Assembly (NCBI GenBank): GCA_037903475.1
Contig: JBAJFG010000320.1
Span: 496,001 to 560,000 of the forward strand
Source of the DNA: Ancylostoma caninum
Lineage: Eukaryota; Nematoda; Chromadorea; Rhabditida; Ancylostomatidae
DNA: 64,000 nucleotides
Direction: 5' to 3'
The notes beneath the pieces were generated by a model. It had not been told where the DNA came from. It was given only the letters and a program-made list of their open reading frames with translations, and searched no databases. This document shows positions 8,560 to 20,300 of the stretch, piece by piece. Made by a program: the position numbers and the translations under genes. How positions within the stretch are numbered: position 1 is the first letter of the stretch; every line of letters starts with the position of its first letter.

Positions 8560-11500
8560 TTTCACTGAACTGCATGGTGTGAAGGTGTTCACGAACATTG
8601 GCCTCTGGCCTTATAGTGATGAGGGAGTCCGACTCTGGAATGGCACTATACGGCTCGACGCTACAGGAGCTGGTGAGCCTCCCTGAATCTTTCAGTTAAT
8701 ATTTGGATAGGTCTGCTACAGCGATTGCTGAGGTAATCGTTTTGTAGACGCCAATCACATGTACAAAGTCCGCTGTAGCTGCCATAAGGAGCATTTGCGC
8801 TACATACGTTGTACTCACGGCAAGGGGCAGGTCAGAATGGGAGAATACAAACATCTGAGTGTATGCATCACTTTGTAGCAAAATTTCTCCATTCACAGAG
8901 AAATGAGCTTACTTCTAGCTGAAAGTACCAGAAGCAGCTATCAGTACTGCTATTATGACCGTTTTGATCGACGACATGGACGTCGACTTGAACCTGTACA
9001 TGCTTAAAGGAGCTAAAGAACTTTACTTTGGAGACGATGAAGTCGGTGAGCAACTCCGGTACTGATACTCTACCATAATATGTGGATAGAGTGTGTACAG
9101 GAGACCCTAGTAGACCGGGAGCAGTCCGCACGCCCAGTTTGGACAGGACTGTAAGAAAAGCGAGAAGATCGATCATGAATGAGAATGGTGATATCAATGG
9201 AATGGGTGGATGCGCAGATAACCAGAGTGCCACGTGGCAGGCGTGTGAACGAGTCTCTCGCAATTGGGGTCTTCCGCATTTGTATGGAGAGGAATCTGAG
9301 GGTAAGAATTTGTTCAAATTCCTTTAAACGACCCACAGTAATTCTAATGATTTACAGTTGACTGACCTGAGACTAACACGTGATGAATGTGCATCATTTC
9401 ATCTTAGAATATTTCGTGGAAGGGAGGGCCGGCGGGAGTCCCAGAAGCGCCTGCCCGTCCCTCCTGTGTCGCCCGCTTTGAACTCTGCGGGCAACCTTGC
9501 AGAGAACTTCAATTATGATTGCACCTCTTGCACGGCGGCAGTGCCGCATCACTCGTTAAACCATGTTGATACGCGATAACCATGTTAAAGGCAGCACCCA
9601 CGGAATTTTTCGATCCTGAGATTTTGGCACATTTCAGGGTAATCACGGTTGCAATGCTGAAAACAGTCAAAACCTTTGAAATCTCCGTTTTCTCGGACCT
9701 CTTAGCTCATCTCTTTCGAGCAGGTTGGGTCGGGTTGGTTGCGCGACCTATTCAATGTGTACGGATCCAAAAAAGTCGATACCGCTGCCGTTTTTGTCAG
9801 CTGTTTTGTTCGCAAAATCGGTTTTTGGCATAGTTTTGCAGCGTTCTTAAGGTTCATGAAGGGAAACGAAAACTGAAAATCCTGGTCTGACTAGCCAAAG
9901 TTCCGCAGACACAAACGAATTCTAAAATGATCGCAAAAGCATGAAAAAATTCGAAGATGAGACACCGACGGAAATCAGTTATGTACGGTCTATCCGAAAC
10001 GACGAGTCCCCTCAGTCGGCGGGAAACCTCGTGGCAGCGCGACTGGGGCGCGGCCGTCCTGGCAGCTTACGTCGGGTTGATCGGCTGTTGAGATCAACAC
10101 CGCCACGATCAATCGGCAAAAAGGTGGGTTTTCTTTGTTTTTATCCTTTCATTTTCTTTTTTTGAATATATCAGCATATATCAGGCTTGTCTACGGGTGT
10201 TTTGCACGTTTCTTTTTTTACTTGAATGTGTTTTTCCGTCGTTTTTTTTCTGCCACCATAGTACAAACTCAAAAAAACACATTCGAATAAAAAAAAGAAA
10301 TGTTCGAAACGGCCTCAGACAAGCAACGGACTGATGTATGACGATATATTCAAAAAAGTAACTACAAGAATGGATAAAAACAAAAAAAAGCTACCTTTTT
10401 GCCGACTGATCGTGGCGGCGTTGGTCTCAACAGCTGATGAATTCGACGTACAGTCCTTGTCGAAAAGATAGATGGATTCCGTTTTTGCAGAACCTTCGCG
10501 GGACCTGGACGAGAGATGCGGAGAGAGGGGTGTGTATCATCGTGAGGGAAATCGAGGCGGAGACTTCCCGCCCTTCACCATCAACTCGTCCTCGGTTGCA
10601 TTCAAATTCTGTATGCTTATGTATAGTAGAATCGCGCGCGAAGAGAACGAGTCAAGGGCGGGAGGAGGATTCGAACGGACCAATCGCACACCCATGCCAC
10701 GCCTCGTTCTCCCTCACGATCAGGGGTGTGCGGAATTTTCCGTTTTCCGTTTTACGCTTTCCGTTTTCCACCCATTTTTGACCTTCCGTTTTACGTTTTA
10801 CGGGTTTTTGGCCCGGAAAACGGAAAATCCCGGAAAACGATGAAGTGGGAGGGATCGTTGTTTTCGGTCTACTTCCCTATCCTGAAGAGGATTCTCGTGT
10901 TTCGATGCACAGTGTACATGAGTTCACAACAATGGCGCAGAAATTGACGTCTAAACTCCACAAAGTTCGAACTATTTTATTTCTTTTTTTGTCTCAGCTG
11001 CAGGGTAAGTGTCCCATCGCGGTTCTTCTGGTATTGATCGTAGTTCCAAACATGTCATACAAATGCCCTGCTCTCTTCAATATTCTCAAAAAAGAAAAAA
11101 AAAGGTTACACAGAAGTGAGGAGTGGACTCATACAAAATTTCCATGAAACTGTAACCTGCCATGGTGAGGGCATCAAGCATTCTTGCGAATCAACGCATG
11201 ATGTCGGCTTTCTTTCAACTTGACAAAAGAATAAGGCAACACCGTAATTGTCACCGTTTTAATTGATCCCCAGCTTCACCCTAGCGCCGCTGATGCTTGA
11301 TGTCTTGCGCAGTGTTGGGGCTGCTTGTGTTTCACGTTCTCCACACGCTGTTCTTCTCCTCCTTCCACCTTCGCTGACTCGCCCCAACAGGATCCGTTGA
11401 GGATAAAGTGATCCTTCTCGGATCCTGAGTGTATTAATTACCATACCATAGTTACCTTTTTGTCTGAATTTCTGCAGAATATGTCAGTAAAGCAAAGAAG

Positions 11501-14500
11501 TCGCACTTTTGACACATTACAGCTTCTCGTATAATTAAACATTCAATGATAAAGATGCTTATTGATTATATAACTCTGATAATCTCCCGAAACTAGGTGA
11601 AGGATAAATACTCCTCAACCTACCTATATTCTAGGCGTTGAAGTACCTACCATCAGTGGGCTTGAGGTTACTTAATTACTTGAAAGAGTCACCACTTAGG
11701 CTCATCAAGAAGATGCCTAAAAAATCTAATGTTGAAGATGACCTTTGGTCACAAACCTGTGCTTGGGCAAAATTTTCCGTTTTCCGTTTTACGATTTCCG
11801 TTTTCCGTTTTACGTTTTACGGGATTTGTTTTACTTCCGCACATCCCTGCTCACGATGATTCACATTCCGGAGAGAGAATGCTCCAAGTGAGAGGGTGGA
11901 GTAGGTCCCGCCGCGATTCTGCGACCGCGACGCTGTGAAACCGTAAGCGCAATCCGTCCATCTTTTCGACAAGGATTGTACGCTGCCAAGCCAGCCGCGC
12001 CGCAGTCGCGCTGCCACGAGGTTTCCCGGCGGCTGGGGGACTCGTCGTTTCTGATGGACTGTAAGCAATCAAACAAGTAAATTTCTTGCAAAATGACAAT
12101 TAGAAAAATTTGTTGTGCTTAGAAACTTGAAAGAGTGAAGCTAAGGACTAACAAATAGGTTCATAATTAGAAGAAAAGAAATGGCTAGCCACCAAATTAG
12201 GTGGCAGCAACGCTCCGCTGCCGCCACTACTTGATCGAACGACCCCACGCTGATCCTGCTGATCCAGGATCTTGGACATTCGACCAATCATACCCTAAAA
12301 ACTGTTGAGTTTCCCGTGCTACATTCTTCGTCGAATTGCTTGGACTATTGCTAAGGTTCGAAAACGATCGAAACCTCAGACGTGAAGATTTCCGTGGGTG
12401 CTCACTTTAAATGCAGCACCCACGGAAAATTCAGTCACCTCGATTTCAGCGTATTATTAGGTTTTTGACTATGAGGAATATGGCTAGCGTGTTCGAATTT
12501 GTCAAAACTCATAAAAGGCCTGTTTTGGTATGCTTCCGTTCCGCTCTGCTAGAACAGGTTGGTCGAGTTAAACGGTTGGGGTTGAGCAAAAAAGTCCATC
12601 ACGCTGCCATCACTGCCACTTATTTCCTCAAAGTAGTTGGATATTTACCTAGTTAGGCAGCTTCTCGAGGAAAGAATTACCATAAACAGAAGGAAAATAA
12701 ATTTTTCATCATGCAGAAACTCAGAGGAAAAACTAAGCCTTCTGGTAAAGTTTATAGAACTAAATAACGCAACCATAAATTTTTTAAGGGATTGGATGAT
12801 CTCAGTGAAAAAAAAGGGATTATGTAAACCAACAATATGTAGAAGAAAGCAAATTGGGGAATCAGGTTATAATAGTGCAGTACATGTCGAAATTAGTAAA
12901 GAAAAGATCAAGATAAGAGGCTCCCACTTGAAACCAACGCACAATCAGCTGGCAGTTGCAATTTGGGCGTTCCAAGGAAGTTTTTGAGATCACTGCTAGT
13001 AGGAATCTCGTAAAACTTATTGTTTGCTGGTCCTGCTGATCCAGCTATTACCTGTTATTACCCTCGATGAGTAAAGTTCCAAATGGTGCTCATATTGCGA
13101 AATTGACCTCAGAATCGACTGGATCATGGTTGGATCAAAATCCAGGGAGCGAGAATTTTCGTGGGTGCTGCCTTTAAGTCAAACTTCAATACCACACGCT
13201 TAAGGCACATGGCATACTACATAGCGACGCTGTCGCTGCGACCGTTCATCGTCACAAGTATTCGTGCAATTGCTTTTGTACCAGCGTGCTATTTCAAGCC
13301 AATGTGTGGATGTGAGAACTTGTAACACTTTGTTTTCATCATTTCCATTCATTTTCTTCACCGCGACGGTGTCGCTGTGAAATATGTCATGGGCCTCACT
13401 CGTATCAACACGAGTTACAGAGTGATATGGCGCTGCCTCCGTGCGAGAAGTACAATGATGATTGACGCCGTGCAACGTAGGAAGACCAGTTCTGTGCTTC
13501 TTTGCTTTTCCGGAAGAATTTTGGCTAAGTCACCATGTTTTATTGCAGAATCAGATACAGAAACGCTCACCGAAAAGAATGCAGGTAGCCGAGCAAAATG
13601 GTCAAGGAGGAGCGGCGATGAAAAAGCATTTGAAATCGTATCTGACATGATCAAGCCAGTGTTTGAAAACACGCCCAATGGATTGAGAAACTACTTAGTG
13701 GTACGTTGTCGTGGCCGACTAGGTCCTCTATCATCGAAGTTCCGTAGAGGATGGTTTAGAATAGCTCTTCAACTGTGTCTATCTGGCAGCGATTAAATGA
13801 CATGGTGTACCCGGTTGTTTTGGAGCTGCTTCAAGATTTGGGAGATTTTGCAAAAAGGGAAGTGAATCGGAAGGGAAATAGCGCAAGAACTGTGTTCGAC
13901 AAAATTCCGGCAGCTGACGTAGGTGAGGGGACCGTTTACCTGTTTAAAAGTTTAGCTGTACTAATACCAGTCTGCTGGTACATACAGGGAACTCTAAACG
14001 GCGGTGTGCAAGGGGTAGGACCGTGGCGTGGCTCTTTTGGGCAGAAACACAGGAGCTCTGCATGCTGGCTTTGGCTGTCTGCTTCTGCCAGCAGCAGAGA
14101 ACTAGAATGCCACACTGCGCCGCGGTCCCGTCCCTTGCACACTGCCATTTAGAGTTCCCTGTATTATCAGTGACAGTCAACGCAAAGCAAAAACCAAGAA
14201 GTATGGGAGCTTTGCCCTAATTTTTTCTTAGGCAGAATTCTAAAAAATGGATCTACACTACTTTCTCGGGAGAGCATGTATACCACTGTGATCGGTACCT
14301 TCTGACAATATCAGTTACACCTTTGAAAATCTGAGGGTGAAATAGGGCAGCACAGTCCTTTCAGAAATATTCTGCTTATTCCGAGGGGTTCTTCTCTCTG
14401 CGGTTCAAAGGGAGGATGAGACTCCTTAACCATCTCCTTTTTTATGCAACATTTCCCATTCCAGGAAACGATTTGGCAGAAATTGTACTTGTTCGCTTAT

Positions 14501-14556
14501 CCGAGAAACTACGATCCGATTTTGGGACATCAAATCGGCAAAGAAATGCAAGCTAA
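8549..14556 (+). CDS. six-exon gene, protein family not recognised (269 aa)
   Basis: Exons 8549-8672, 8938-9045, 9101-9301, 13549-13700, 13790-13922 and 14465-14556 join with consistent phases (1,1,1,0,1). Every junction uses GT-AG, with donors such as G|gtgagc and G|gtaaga. The sum is 810 nt: 269 codons plus TAA. The N-terminus reads MSADFTELHGVKVFTNIG. Exon 3 is basic around residue 90 (RTVRKARRS). Exons 4-6 look helical, with segments such as KAFEIVSDMIKPVFENT and YPVVLELLQDLGDFAKREV. No transmembrane segment or known motif is visible. AATAAA lies at 14652-14657, about 95 nt after the stop. Intron 3 is 4.2 kb of nested repeats and intron 5 holds a palindromic MITE. An alternative donor at 13918 would give a different last exon ending near 14625. 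Function unknown; the exon chain itself is well supported. Confidence 0.7.
9986..12062. mobile_element. fold-back element interrupted by a hAT-like insertion
   Basis: The left arm 9986-10070 and the right arm 11950-12062 are reverse complements over segments such as GAAACGACGAGTCCC and GGGAAACCTCGTGGCAGCGC. A second arm pair is about 10440-10560 and 11850-11960 (GTCCTTGTCGAAAAGAT and its complement). Between 10187 and 10326 lies a smaller imperfect palindrome opening GCTTGTCT. The hAT-type insertion at 10721-11849 splits the element. Confidence 0.65.
10721..11849. mobile_element. hAT-type non-autonomous element with 8-bp target duplication
   Basis: The ends CAGGGGTGTGCGGAA and TTCCGCACATCCCTG are inverted repeats of the CAGGG type seen in hAT elements. 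The flanks carry an exact 8-bp duplication, CTCACGAT, at 10713-10720 and 11850-11857. Just inside each end are AT-rich arrays of TTCCGTTTT (10731-10835 and 11771-11840). About 1.13 kb long, with no recognisable transposase frame. Confidence 0.85.
13985..14161. mobile_element. palindromic MITE in intron 5
   Basis: Inverted ends CAGGGAACTCTAAA and TTTAGAGTTCCCTG bracket 177 bp that folds on itself over most of its length (GGCGGTGTGCAAGGGGTAGG against CCTTGCACACTGCC). The centre has CTGCTTCTGCCAGCAGCAG. It shares its ends and internal motifs with the palindrome at 35700-35905. No clean target duplication is visible. Confidence 0.75.
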
Positions 14557-14651
14557 CTCTTTTCTACATTTTTTCTTGAAGTACTCACTGTATTCGAATG
14601 GTATTCTATCAACGCCAAAATTCTAATGTAAGATATTGTTAGAGTTTTCGA

Positions 14652-14657
14652 AATAAA
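14652..14657 (+). promoter_or_regulatory. putative poly(A) signal AATAAA
   Basis: A canonical AATAAA about 95 nt after the proposed stop of the six-exon gene. It supports a gene end here. Confidence 0.55.
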
Positions 14658-17395
14658 GGTGGCACGTTGTAATTTCCTCTTTCCGATGGCTAACCCTATA
14701 ACGCATAATCTCCAAGGCAACTAGCTTTTTGCCATGTTGTCCTTTGTCTGATGTCATGAGTCTACAAAGTACTTACTATATGAGGTGAACCATATGAATC
14801 TCCACAAGGATATGTGCGGGTGAATCCCACTTTGAACAAATTTTGGGAGTGTTTATAGAAAAAATTAAATATTCTTTTAGATGTTCTTTGAATTGGGACT
14901 TTTCCAGGAATCAAGCGGCTAATTGTAAGCTCTGCCTGTGCACCTTGTAATTTCATGATTCCCTTCACGTTTAAACATCAGCCTTATCGTCTGACATATT
15001 CTCCAAGCGGGGCTCACGCTTCCAGAGGCAATGTACCAGAGAGTTTTCCCACTTCCCGGTGTAGTCCACCCCATACCTGGAAGTGGACCGTTTTTTGGAA
15101 CTTTGACATGCAACATCACATGAAGACCCGCTGTAGGAATTGCAAATCTCTGCAATCCTTGTATCCTAATTCCTCGACAAGTAAAGGACATTCAGAAAGG
15201 ATTAAATGTTTGTACATTCACAGACTCTTCTTTATACGATTTCATGATCAGAAAATATATAGAAATCTCACTTATTTCAAGTAGAATGGAAAAAGGAACT
15301 TTCATTAGTGCAGAGTTCAAAGTTAATTGCTAATATTGTATCAGAACACTAGTTAATCAGGGTGAAAGTAAAAAATCAGACCCTTTTTGTAGACAACTCG
15401 TTGCACTGGGCCGTTGCGGATAATTTAGCAGCTATCTCTTGTGCACACATGCATACGACACTATGAAATGCCGACTAAGAAGAATTAGTACTGAATATAT
15501 AATTGTGCGAAAAATCGCTCGTGGTTTACAACGATTAGGACCATCCGGCTCACCGAGATACTTTCTCTTCTATCGTTGCGGAAGACGTCTGCAAGTTGTG
15601 TACGTTGTAACGCACTAAAGCCCTTCCTTTCCAGCTCAATGTCGCACTCCCGCTCGATCTCCTTCAAATTTCATGTCATCGTACTATGCAGGACAGCATC
15701 TAGTTCTAGTAATGGCTTACTAGCATTTGGTCAGAGATCGGCTCGTTAATGACGTGGAAAAAAGCCGAGAAAACGTCGGAGTAGCTAGCACTTCGACTAC
15801 CAAGGATGCTGGAAAAAAACCATTGCCATGAGAAATTCGCACTCCTACATTCTATAAAGAGGCATGCCTTCTTCAACAGAGTGCAGTGTTCAAAATGTGG
15901 AACAGACTTACTAGTTATTGAACGATCGAACTTTCGCAGCCACTGTTCCTAGGAAGGCTCGGTAGGCCTCGAGTTCGAAGTTTTTCGCGGGATACATATT
16001 CCCAACCGGTGGAAGCGGTGATCTGGTGAAATGCTGCAACATAATAGTGGTAGCAACTCCATACAACTGTATAACCTAACAATAAGTACAGTAGAGTTAC
16101 GATTATTGACGAGTGGAATTTCGACTTCCGAAAGAAGCCGAAAATTTTCGAAAGTCTTGGATTGATGCAAATTGCATTTATTTCGAGGTTGCCGATAATT
16201 TTGTACAGTTTTTCAAGATCAAGCCGGAGTGCACAGTACGGTAGCTGTGAACCAAAAGTAGCCCTACCTATGCGCTGACCGTTTCCACACGAGATTTACT
16301 GTCTTAAATAAGATGTCATACAGAATGACAACAGTATTTACCCAAAACTTTCGCTAAGCTTCTATTCTGAGATTTCTGGAAATGAATTTATGTTGTATCA
16401 AAGGCCATATTTTTGTTATAGATATTACACATCAGCATATGCATAACGAAATCACATTGCCAGAAATTCAGCTAGAAATAAGAGGATCTACTCAACGTTG
16501 AAGTTGTTCGTTCTCACTCACTTCAGGCATAATGTCAACTGACTAAACAGCATCAAGTCAAGCTAAAATCAGGCAATCAGACTTCCGACTTTCGAGTTCC
16601 CAAGTTTTGAATCTGACTTCCGCTTATACCTGGTTACGATCCTCTTAGGTTTTAGCATCTTAGGCTATCCACTGCGTAGCGTGTCTGAGACAAGGTGCGC
16701 CGTAAGCTAAGCTCTCGTACAGAACCTCTTCAAAATGTCCGACTTCTACGAAATTTAAAAAGAGGCTTTTGAAGACGGTTTCGTAGGAAGCGCGTTGCAA
16801 GAATGAGCCAAGCATACCCTATTTGGTTGTCGAAAATATTCGGCTTCTTCAAAACGCTGCCATATTTGGACACTAAGAACAACCAACTGAAAACTAAAAA
16901 CTAACTTGACCAGTCTAACTTTTGTTTTTTTGTTCATAAAGCAATGAGATTTTCGATGAATTACGGTAGGTATGCGCTGTACACGATTTTTCTCGGAATA
17001 TTATCAGATTTTTTCAAGGTGAATGGTTATTTAATGATCTGTATGTATTAGATGTTAACATAAGTCCCTGCTCTTTTTTGGATGCACTTTTCTGCAGCTA
17101 TTTGTTACCTTTCAGGTATGAGTCATATATGATCCGAAAGCGCTATTCTTTCTCTACAAGAGTTTTGTTAACAATTTTTCTCAAACGACACTTTGCTCAA
17201 GTTTTAAGCCTGCGCAGTGAAGAAATGAGTCAATGAAAAACACCGCAACCGACAGCTACCCATCCCGGCATTCAGTTAGAGCTCGGAAGGTCATCAAAAC
17301 TGGGCAGGTGACCTGTACTAAGTATGAAGGAGATGTTTTGCTTGTACTGACTGGCCATCAGCTATCTGCTGCTCTCAATGAAGATATTTTGGGTC
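14658..17395. other. gene-poor intergenic stretch
   Basis: No coherent exon on either strand. Short frames (for example 14955-15284, 15949-16170) carry no domain. It separates the 3' ends of the convergent plus-strand gene and the minus-strand FHA gene. Confidence 0.5.
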
Positions 17396-20300
17396 TCAAT
17401 AACAACAACGACGACTTCGACGGAACAGATTTCTGTAAGAAAGGCCTGGGAGCTGCTCCGGAGGAACCGGATGGTCTGGATGGACATCATGCTTCTCAAA
17501 CCTATCAAATAACGGGGGTAATCCTGCTGAAATAATCCAATCGCAAGGGTTTTGCCAGCTTATTCCATGATAACGTCGGACTCCACCCTTCCCAAAAATC
17601 GTCAAACTGGCCCTCCAACAGTTCCACTGATAATGTTGTTCCGCGTCTATATTCTCAGATGCTCAACAGCTTTCTGGTCCGTATTGAATACAAGGAGGGA
17701 ATGGTGTTTTTAATCAAACTGACGTTTTTCTTCTTAAGCCCAAGAATTAAGTAATTCAATGCTTCTGCGAAAGTGCCTGATGATAAGAACGTAATGGAAG
17801 GAAAAAGCTTCCAGAAGATATAGTGCACATTACAGAGAAATTATAATGGGTCGGAAAAAATCGCAACTGAAGAAAGCGTAAGGACTTATGCCAACACCTA
17901 ATATTTAACCATCTGTGGTAATTAAATACCACTTCCACTTCCATACAAAATTTCATGAAATTCTGAGGTCACAGCTGTCACCGGCTCGCAGAAAATAACA
18001 TTTTTGGACCTCCTGCAGTATCCTCAATTTGTGTTTCAAAACCAGATCGCGAGAGCGTGCAGGGGAGATTCTATCAGATACCGTATCTTCTGCACCTATC
18101 ATAAATAGCAGTAAAATTAGAATTACGGTGAAGAACGGATACAACGTTCCTGTTCAACGATTAACTCAAAAAAAAACTCCTTTTCCCAAAATCTCAGTAA
18201 AATAAATAATTTTTGAATTTTTGGAGCCCTTGGAGTGGCGTTGTGAATGCTTAACATATCAGGTGCCAAATATTGGAGGTTGGGGGTCCACATATTTCAA
18301 TCCGAATAATGACTTACGAAGTAACTGTGTCGTCGCGGTGAGGGAGGAACGTCATGACCACTGCTGCATTGGCGCCTTCTCAGCTCGTCAATCTGAATCA
18401 TCTCAATACCCGTCCAGAACTGCACTTTGCAATTTTTCAAACATGTCTACCTCCGCGTTCTTCCTAGCAACTTCATCCTGAAGCCGAATTACTCGCTGTA
18501 GCAGGTGGTTGCCAACGGAGCCACGTGTATGAATGGTTTGCTTTAGTCCTGGAAATGCCACATTGGTCGGGCTTAACGTAACAAAAATTTTTGCAACACA
18601 ATAAGGATGAACTTGGGTTTTGTAACAGACAAATTTTCTTTATTTACAGGTTACTCGGTATAGGACGATTTTCTTGACGTTTTTCCTAGGAACAGAACTA
18701 TAAATAACATCGAAAATAGCTGACAAAATAACAAAAGCTCTGAGAAGAGTATTTTATTCAGAATTCTCTACTTTATTGATAGGCAAAAGAGCCACTGCGC
18801 CTACATAGTAGCGTTTCTCAATTGAGCATTCGCGGAATAAGATTTCAGGGCAGAATAATAATTTGGTTGTGGTAATGTTTATAATTAATATGGAGGGAAC
18901 TTTCATTTTCCTCACACATGGTATCGGATAAGTAGTTTGTGTTCGTTTCGATAGAATGATCTGCAGAAAATCTTAGCGCTCTAAATGTAGGGGAGGCGTT
19001 CAAAAGCGCAACCAAACATATTGTTTCTGTGAGGAAAAGGAGCAGTTATCGTTCGATAGGGATGATCTCCTCACAGACTCTGCTGCTCCGATGTGGGGTC
19101 TTCTTGCTTGTAAGAATTCCTTAAGTGTCTTTGAGGTTCATTCTCCACCTTTACGTGCTGTGTAAAGGGTTACCTTGTAACTCATCAAGGTAACAAATAA
19201 TAAAGCAAATAATCAAATATGTATGTGAACAAAAATAAATAAATTCTCAGCACGAAGCTGTTTTGCGAGTACCTGAACGCGTCGATGAGTCGGAGACGGT
19301 GTCAATAGAAGATGGTGGGGATGTGATTTGCACCTCCTCCCTCACAACTGCACCTTGAAATGGCAGACCATGAGAACCATGGCGTAGGTAAAGCTGCTCC
19401 AGACCTTTCCTCCCTGTCGCCTTCGGAGCACTCGAAGCGCTTCTTCGCGACTTTGCGACTGCGGTTACTGGACGCCGAGCAGCAGGTCTGGACTGGGGCG
19501 GCAACGGTGAGATGCGCTTCTGAACAGGTGCAGCTCACCCTATTGGACTCGATCAACGTAGTCGTGATTCTGGAGACTCACACCCAGGATTGGTAGTGCA
19601 GTTTCCCCTACGCTCCCATTTCCTACTACTTCCTCGTTCGTAGTATTACCCTGAAATATGAATACAGCATGAATCACCTAAAAATTTATCGTTGGGAAGC
19701 CTCACATTCATCAGTGGCAGGAGAGTCCGCTTCTCGAACACATAAGGCTGTGCACGACCGATACGCACCAAATCTCCATTGTGCAGTTCCACCTGCAATT
19801 TGCTCTAGCGCTTATTTCCCCACACAAAAACGAATTAAAGACAAGAGTGATCTTAAAGAGATATAAGGGGAATTAAACGCCTTATGCGCGTGCGCCTGGT
19901 GGAGGATAGGCCTTGTAGCTGCCTTGACGCAGCTCAGAGGCAAGTGAGACGCATGCGTTTTCGGCTTGGTGCTGCTCACGGCAGCTGTGTGGTGCTTTCA
20001 TTTTGGGTATACTTGCATGATCCTACGCAAACGGATACGTGCGTGTGACGCATGAGTGAAGCATGTATCTGGTATAAATTGCCCTATATGCAGCCATATG
20101 CAATCGGTGACGGTAATCCCGGAAGCAATCTCAAAACATCATCCCCGATGCTTTTTCCACATTGTTTCTGGGTAAATGTGCTACTGAGTTGCTACTCATG
20201 AAACGAGAAAGGAGCGAACCAACGGTTGTTTATGTGAGTGGTTATCGTATGGACTGCGTTATGCTAAAAGACGCAGGAAATTTGGTTGGCTAGCCTGGTT

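Larger units (their letters stand above)
9510..13465. mobile_element. nested fold-back repeat cluster filling intron 3
   Basis: Outer inverted arms are about 9510-9578 and 13389-13465. Both contain a CACGG(C/A)GGCAG(T/C)GCC core and GTTGATACG. Inside, direct or inverted copies of GGCAGCACCCACGGAA occur near 9590, 12372-12430 and 13155. A block around 9600-9800 (GGTTGGGTCGGGTTGGTTG) is echoed near 12540-12620. The whole cluster lies between exons 3 and 4 of the plus-strand gene. No transposase was recognised. Boundaries of the individual elements are only partly resolved. Confidence 0.55.

Noticed and set aside
8868..9317. 149-codon minus-strand frame
   Set aside because: It is antisense to two exons of the plus-strand gene whose phases and splice sites agree exactly.
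13377..13796. Single long plus-strand frame read as one gene
   Set aside because: It spans an intron; the true exon is 13549-13700 by acceptor, donor and phase with its neighbours.
17233..17535. Plus-strand frame with a faintly collagen-like GLGAAPEEPDGLDG stretch
   Set aside because: Gly spacing is not a regular Gly-X-Y repeat, and the minus strand carries a better exon over the same bases.
19360..19596. Plus-strand frame over the FHA gene's linker exon
   Set aside because: The minus strand has four consecutive phase-0 exons with short introns and an FHA signature; the plus frame has none of this.
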